From: Desemzia sp045528445
GTDB taxonomy: Bacteria; Bacillota; Bacilli; Lactobacillales; Carnobacteriaceae
NCBI RefSeq assembly: GCF_045528445.1
Contig: NZ_JBGQQU010000007.1
Location: 31,990 to 95,989 of the forward strand
Direction: 5' to 3'
Length of the DNA stretch: 64,000 bases
Positions 60,324 to 64,000 of this stretch are shown here, in pieces; the stretch's first letter is position 1, and each line of letters opens with the position of its first letter. A model generated the notes under the pieces. That model was not told the origin of the DNA. It saw nothing but the letters and a program-made list of their open reading frames with translations, and ran no database searches. A program made the position numbers and the translations under genes.

Positions 60324-62822
60324 TTAATTGACAGAAGCTGTTTCCTTTTCCGCCTTAGCATCTTTTTCTAACTTTTTAGGTTCCCGAACCGTAAAACGGA
60401 TTGTTCCTTTTTGAGCACCAATGGTGATGTTATCCCCAATTTTCACTCTTCCGCTCAACAACTCTTCACTTAAAAGATCTTCAATTTTCTTTTGAATAGC
60501 TCTGCGTAATGGACGTGCACCATATTCAGGATCGAATCCCTCTTTAGAAATCACATCGATGGCAGCTGGTGTGATTTTTGCATGGATGTCCATATCAGCT
60601 AATCGTTTGACGATTGTTTGCGACATCAATTTAACGATCTCATTCAATTCAGTTTTCTCTAATGAATGGAAGACGATTGTTTCATCTAAACGGTTGATGA
60701 ACTCAGGACGAAAAGCATTTTTCAACTCTTCTTTAATGCGTTTTTCCATCATGTTGTGATCATGTTTCGTATCTTTTACAGTAAAACCAACTGATTTTTC
60801 ATCTCGTAAAGCCGTTGCTCCTAGATTGGAAGTCATGATCATGATTGTGTTTTTGAAGTCTACTTTACGACCTTTTCCATCTGTCAAATGACCATCGTCC
60901 AATACTTGCAATAGAATATTAAAGACATCCGGATGAGCTTTCTCTACTTCATCCAGCAAGATAACAGAATAAGGTTTTTGACGGACTTTTTCTGTCAATT
61001 GCCCACCTTCATCATATCCTACATAACCTGGAGGAGAACCGACTAATCGACTGGTACTGAATTTTTCCATGTATTCAGACATATCCACACGAATCAACGC
61101 TTCTTCATTTCCAAACATCGCTTCACTCAAAGCTTTAGCCAATTCCGTTTTCCCAACTCCAGTAGGTCCTAAGAACATGAATGAACCGATTGGACGATTC
61201 GGATCTTTCAAACCACTTCTTGCACGGCGAATCGCTTTTGAGACCGCTACAACGGCTTCATTTTGACCAATGACTCGTTTATGCAGCACATCTTCCATCT
61301 TCAATAAACGATCCGATTCTTTTTGTTCCATTTGTTGCACAGGAATACTTGTCCACAATGCCACAACTTCAGCAATATCGTGTTCAGTAACTTCTAGTTC
61401 ATTTGGCGTTTCTTTCTTCTCTTGTTTTCTCAATAATGTTTCAATTTTTTTACGCTGTTTCATTTCCTGCGTTCGAATAAGACCCGCTTTTTCGAAATCT
61501 TGATTTTGAATCGCTGCTTCTTTGTCTTCAATCAATGTTTCCAACTCTTCCATCGCTGCTGCAACTGGCGTTGGTTTTCCAGTAACATCGATACGTACTT
61601 TAGAAGCTGCTTCATCTATCAGGTCAATCGCTTTATCCGGCAATTGTCTAGATGTGATATAACGATTAGATAATTTGACCGCTGCATGAATTGCTTCATC
61701 CGTAATTTTTACTCCATGATGATCTTCATAACGTGAACGCAGACCATATAAGATTTCTTCTGTTTCATCTTCATTTGGCGGATCAATGTGGATTGGTGCA
61801 AAACGTCTCTCCAAAGCCGCATCTTTTTCGATGTGTTTTTGGTATTCGTCTAATGTTGTTGCCCCGATCGTTTGCAATTCTCCACGCGCAAGTGCTGGTT
61901 TCAGAATATTCGAAGCGTCAATAGCCCCTTCTGCTCCGCCTGCTCCAATTAACGTATGCAATTCATCAATAAAGAGAATCACTTCTCCATCTTGATAGAT
62001 TTCTTCAATAATTTTCTTCATGCGCTCTTCAAATTCACCACGGTATTTCGTTCCCGCAACCAATGATCCCATATCCAGCATCATCAAGCGTTTATTTGTA
62101 AGAGTAGAAGGTACTTCTCCATCTATGATCCGCTGTGCCAAGCCTTCAGCAATGGCTGTTTTACCTACCCCGGGTTCTCCAACCAATACCGGATTATTTT
62201 TAGTTCGACGGCTTAAGATCTGTACGATTCGTTGAACTTCTTTTTGACGGCCTACAACAGGATCCATTTTGCCTTCTTTAGCTTGAGCGGTTAAATCTCT
62301 AGCTAATGAATCCAGTGTGGGCGTTCCCGCAGTGGGCTGCTTTGTTGCAGGTCTTTGACGTTTGCTGTTCTTCACTTGGCCTTGTCCGACTTTTTTCAAG
62401 ACTACTTGACGCGCCTTATTCAAGCTCACATCTAAATTAGCTAAAATTTTAGAAGATAAAATATCTTCTTCACGCAATAAGCCAAGCAGCAAATGCTCTG
62501 TCCCGACTAATTTTGCCCCCATGCGTCTAGATTCATCAGTCGCATACGTAATAGCTTGTTTTGCTCGAGGAGAATGAGGTAAAACAGCTTGTTTTGAAAT
62601 GTATTTCATTGTTCCATATCCCGTAAAATGTTCAATTTCCTCACGAATATCTTGCTCGGTGATTGAAAACTGACGGAGTGTTTTACCTGCAATACCTTCT
62701 TGCTCTTTGACAATCCCCAGTAAGATATGCTCAGTACCTACAGAATGATGGCGAAATGCTTTTGCCTCTTCTTGAGCGATCTCTAACACGGCTTGTGCTT
62801 TTTCAGTAAATAATTCGTTCAT
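60324..62822 (-). CDS. clpC: AAA+ chaperone ClpC
   Basis: 832 residues. Two N-terminal Clp repeats (about 1-145), AAA1 with GEPGVGKTA, a UVR-type middle segment (EDKEAAIQNQDFEKAGLIRT), AAA2 with GPTGVGKTELAK and the ClpP-docking VGF loop (EKSVGFTV). Unfolds substrates for ClpP with adaptors such as MecA. Lies 21 bp downstream of ctsR, so it is under CtsR control. Confidence 0.97.
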   Translation of the reverse strand: MNELFTEKAQAVLEIAQEEAKAFRHHSVGTEHILLGIVKEQEGIAGKTLRQFSITEQDIREEIEHFTGYGTMKYISKQAVLPHSPRAKQAITYATDESRRMGAKLVGTEHLLLGLLREEDILSSKILANLDVSLNKARQVVLKKVGQGQVKNSKRQRPATKQPTAGTPTLDSLARDLTAQAKEGKMDPVVGRQKEVQRIVQILSRRTKNNPVLVGEPGVGKTAIAEGLAQRIIDGEVPSTLTNKRLMMLDMGSLVAGTKYRGEFEERMKKIIEEIYQDGEVILFIDELHTLIGAGGAEGAIDASNILKPALARGELQTIGATTLDEYQKHIEKDAALERRFAPIHIDPPNEDETEEILYGLRSRYEDHHGVKITDEAIHAAVKLSNRYITSRQLPDKAIDLIDEAASKVRIDVTGKPTPVAAAMEELETLIEDKEAAIQNQDFEKAGLIRTQEMKQRKKIETLLRKQEKKETPNELEVTEHDIAEVVALWTSIPVQQMEQKESDRLLKMEDVLHKRVIGQNEAVVAVSKAIRRARSGLKDPNRPIGSFMFLGPTGVGKTELAKALSEAMFGNEEALIRVDMSEYMEKFSTSRLVGSPPGYVGYDEGGQLTEKVRQKPYSVILLDEVEKAHPDVFNILLQVLDDGHLTDGKGRKVDFKNTIMIMTSNLGATALRDEKSVGFTVKDTKHDHNMMEKRIKEELKNAFRPEFINRLDETIVFHSLEKTELNEIVKLMSQTIVKRLADMDIHAKITPAAIDVISKEGFDPEYGARPLRRAIQKKIEDLLSEELLSGRVKIGDNITIGAQKGTIRFTVREPKKLEKDAKAEKETASVN

Positions 62823-62843
62823 TTTCTCGCCTCCACATTATCA

Positions 62844-63305
62844 TTATTCGTATCTCAAATTGTTCAGGCAAGAATTTAATATACGTGCCCTTACTTCTTT
62901 AGCCACTTTAGTTTCCAGTCCCAATACTGTTTTTTCCATTGCAGCCATCAAAATGACGGCTTCTCTTTTACTCAAGAAATCATCGTCATATAACTTTTGT
63001 ACAATTGCATAAGCATCATTTTGCGAAATACTATTGCCCACTATTTCTATTATTGTATCTAACATCTCAGATTCGTCCAACAATTTAACTTTGATAATCC
63101 GAATGTAACCACCACCGCCGCGCTTACTTTCCACTAAATAACCTTTTTGCACAGTGAAACGCGTGTTGATCACATAATTGATTTGAGAAGGAACACAATT
63201 AAATAAATCAGCCATTTCGCTACGTCTGATTTCAACTTGATCTGAGTGTCCTAACACCTTTTTCAAATAAGCTTCAATAATATCTGACATATTTTTATTT
63301 TCCAT
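62844..63305 (-). CDS. ctsR: Transcriptional repressor CtsR
   Basis: About 153 residues. SDIIEAYLKKVLG, then the winged-helix block SQINYVINTRFTVQKGY and the wing ESKRGGGGYIRI that reads the heat-shock operator. The C-terminal dimerisation domain follows. Represses clp genes; heat or McsB-like inactivation releases them. mcsA and mcsB are absent, as usual in Lactobacillales. The start is uncertain: ATGs at 63353, 63305 and 63290 all lack a strong ribosome site. Confidence 0.93.
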   Translation of the reverse strand: MENKNMSDIIEAYLKKVLGHSDQVEIRRSEMADLFNCVPSQINYVINTRFTVQKGYLVESKRGGGGYIRIIKVKLLDESEMLDTIIEIVGNSISQNDAYAIVQKLYDDDFLSKREAVILMAAMEKTVLGLETKVAKEVRARILNSCLNNLRYE

Positions 63306-63453
63306 GTGCTGTTTGTTATTAAAAACCATTGATGATTGGTGTCTAAGTATCATACACTTTTTCGCTACTCATGCCAACATCAACTTTTTAATAACCCTCC
63401 TTTTCTTTCAGCCTTCATATAAGGCCACTTTCCTAACAAAGGGTCTATACTCC

Positions 63454-63479
63454 TTTGACTAATCCTGACTATTATTATA
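63454..63479 (-). promoter_or_regulatory. ctsR-clpC promoter with CtsR operator
   Basis: TATAAT (63479-63474) is immediately followed on the minus strand by AGTCAGG-ATT-AGTCAAA (63470-63454), a near match to the CtsR heptad repeat RGTCAAA-NAN-RGTCAAA. Autoregulation is implied. Confidence 0.75.
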
Positions 63480-63730
63480 CTGGAAAAAACTCCATTTGAA
63501 CAGTCCCTCTTCTTAATAGAACCAACGTTTGTCTAACTTCTCTATAAACAGTCCTAAAAGCAACTACTAGAGTTCCATAAATAAAGATCATGAGAAGTAG
63601 AATACTTGAATCATTCTGATGCTAGTACCAATCCGGAAGGTATACCGCACAGAATCCAGCAACTTATCTTCCCGTTCTATTATATAGAAGAAACATGCAC
63701 TGATTATATCATCCAAGCCATCCATAATAC
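63480..63730. other. Gene-free interval between ctsR and the tRNA cluster
   Basis: No gene or structured element is supported. A plus-strand open frame at 63606-63923 crosses two tRNAs and is rejected. Confidence 0.4.
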
Positions 63731-63767
63731 AAAAAAAGCGAGACAGCTAGTTGCTGATCTCACTTTT
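63731..63767 (-). terminator. Terminator of the tRNA cluster
   Basis: AAAGTGAGATCAGC pairs with GCTGTCTCGCTTT around AACTA, then seven T residues on the minus strand. Confidence 0.9.
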
Positions 63768-63784
63768 GGATACTCTATTTTTTA

Positions 63785-63858
63785 TCGGGAATACAGGATT
63801 CGAACCTGCGACCCCTTGGTCCCAAACCAAGTGCTCTACCAAGCTGAGCTAATTCCCG
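63785..63858 (-). tRNA. tRNA-Pro (UGG)
   Basis: 74 nt. Acceptor CGGGAAT/ATTCCCG, discriminator A, T-loop GGTTCGAATCC, anticodon loop TTTGGGA giving UGG. The 3' CCA is not encoded. Confidence 0.97.
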
Positions 63859-63888
63859 TATACATTAGTAAAAACTCTTTAAAAGAGA

Positions 63889-63962
63889 TGCACCCAGCAA
63901 GAGTCGAACTTGCAACCGCTTGATTCGTAGTCAAGTACTCTATCCAATTGAGCTATGGGTGC
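63889..63962 (-). tRNA. tRNA-Arg (ACG)
   Basis: 74 nt. Acceptor GCACCCA/TGGGTGC, discriminator A, anticodon loop CTACGAA giving ACG. A34 is the target of TadA. Confidence 0.97.
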
Positions 63963-63968
63963 TAATAA

Positions 63969-64000
63969 TGGTGCCGAGGGCCGGAATCGAACCGGCACGG
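63969..64000 (-). tRNA. tRNA-Leu, 3' end only (cut by window edge)
   Basis: The minus strand shows T-arm CCGGTTCGATTCCGG, acceptor strand CCTCGGC, discriminator A and an encoded CCA. Acceptor and T-arm resemble Bacillus tRNA-Leu(UAA); the anticodon is outside the window. Confidence 0.6.

Noticed and set aside
63606..63923. 105-codon plus-strand open frame
   Set aside because: It runs antisense through tRNA-Pro and into tRNA-Arg, has no ribosome site and no family resemblance.

Overview
The window is low-GC DNA of the order Lactobacillales, most likely a Carnobacteriaceae member such as Carnobacterium. The evidence is gene content: AdhE, ctsR directly upstream of clpC without mcsAB, a CopY-type copper operon, ECF-type vitamin uptake, and the dnaX-ybaB-recR-yaaL-yaaO-tmk-yaaQ-holB-yabA-yabB-yazA-rsmI housekeeping block. 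The family call is inference. Most genes are on the minus strand.

Layout. 0-5 kb: 3' part of mgsA, a PfpI-like protein, a FUSC membrane protein, an acyl-CoA-dehydrogenase-like enzyme, three candidate small RNAs and a 493-bp transposon-like element without a transposase. 5-8 kb: DUF4349 lipoprotein and an ABC-F protein with a leader uORF. 8-11 kb: proB, proA and a FAD oxidoreductase. 11-19 kb: a Ugp-type importer operon with an MBL-fold hydrolase and a metallophosphoesterase. 19-23 kb: lipoprotein, mscL, adhE. 23-35 kb: the conserved replication/repair/RNA block ending at the SRP RNA. 35-43 kb: CoA-disulfide reductase, amino-acid ABC genes, an ABC exporter, GNAT, Nudix. 43-47 kb: orphan genes, aldo/keto reductase, a type I toxin-antitoxin candidate, a zeta/shikimate-kinase-like ATPase, an EndoIII-like glycosylase and DegV. 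47-54 kb: copper resistance (copY-copA-copZ and a CPH-type copB), then proC. 54.7-55.7 kb: 19 exact 51-bp tandem repeats. 56-60 kb: pyridoxamine kinase opposite an ECF S component, a barnase-barstar pair, tadA and a PucR-like regulator. 60-64 kb: clpC, ctsR and tRNAs (Pro, Arg, part of Leu).

Connections. proBA and proC together give the glutamate-to-proline route. The pyridoxamine kinase and ECF S component probably form a vitamin B6 salvage pair. CopY, two copper ATPases and CopZ form a copper detoxification unit with visible cop boxes.

The least explained content is between genes. (1) Two diverged copies of a 175-186 nt structured element share junction sequences and have compensatory stem changes; one lies inside the transposon-like element, the other next to copB. 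(2) Two loci share a 15-nt hairpin exposing a CCUCC anti-Shine-Dalgarno loop ahead of a terminator. (3) A convergent toxin/antisense-RNA locus lies at 45 kb. (4) Three tandem-repeat arrays have 50-53 bp units. (5) A tandem pair of foldback units with compensatory changes lies between recR and yaaL.
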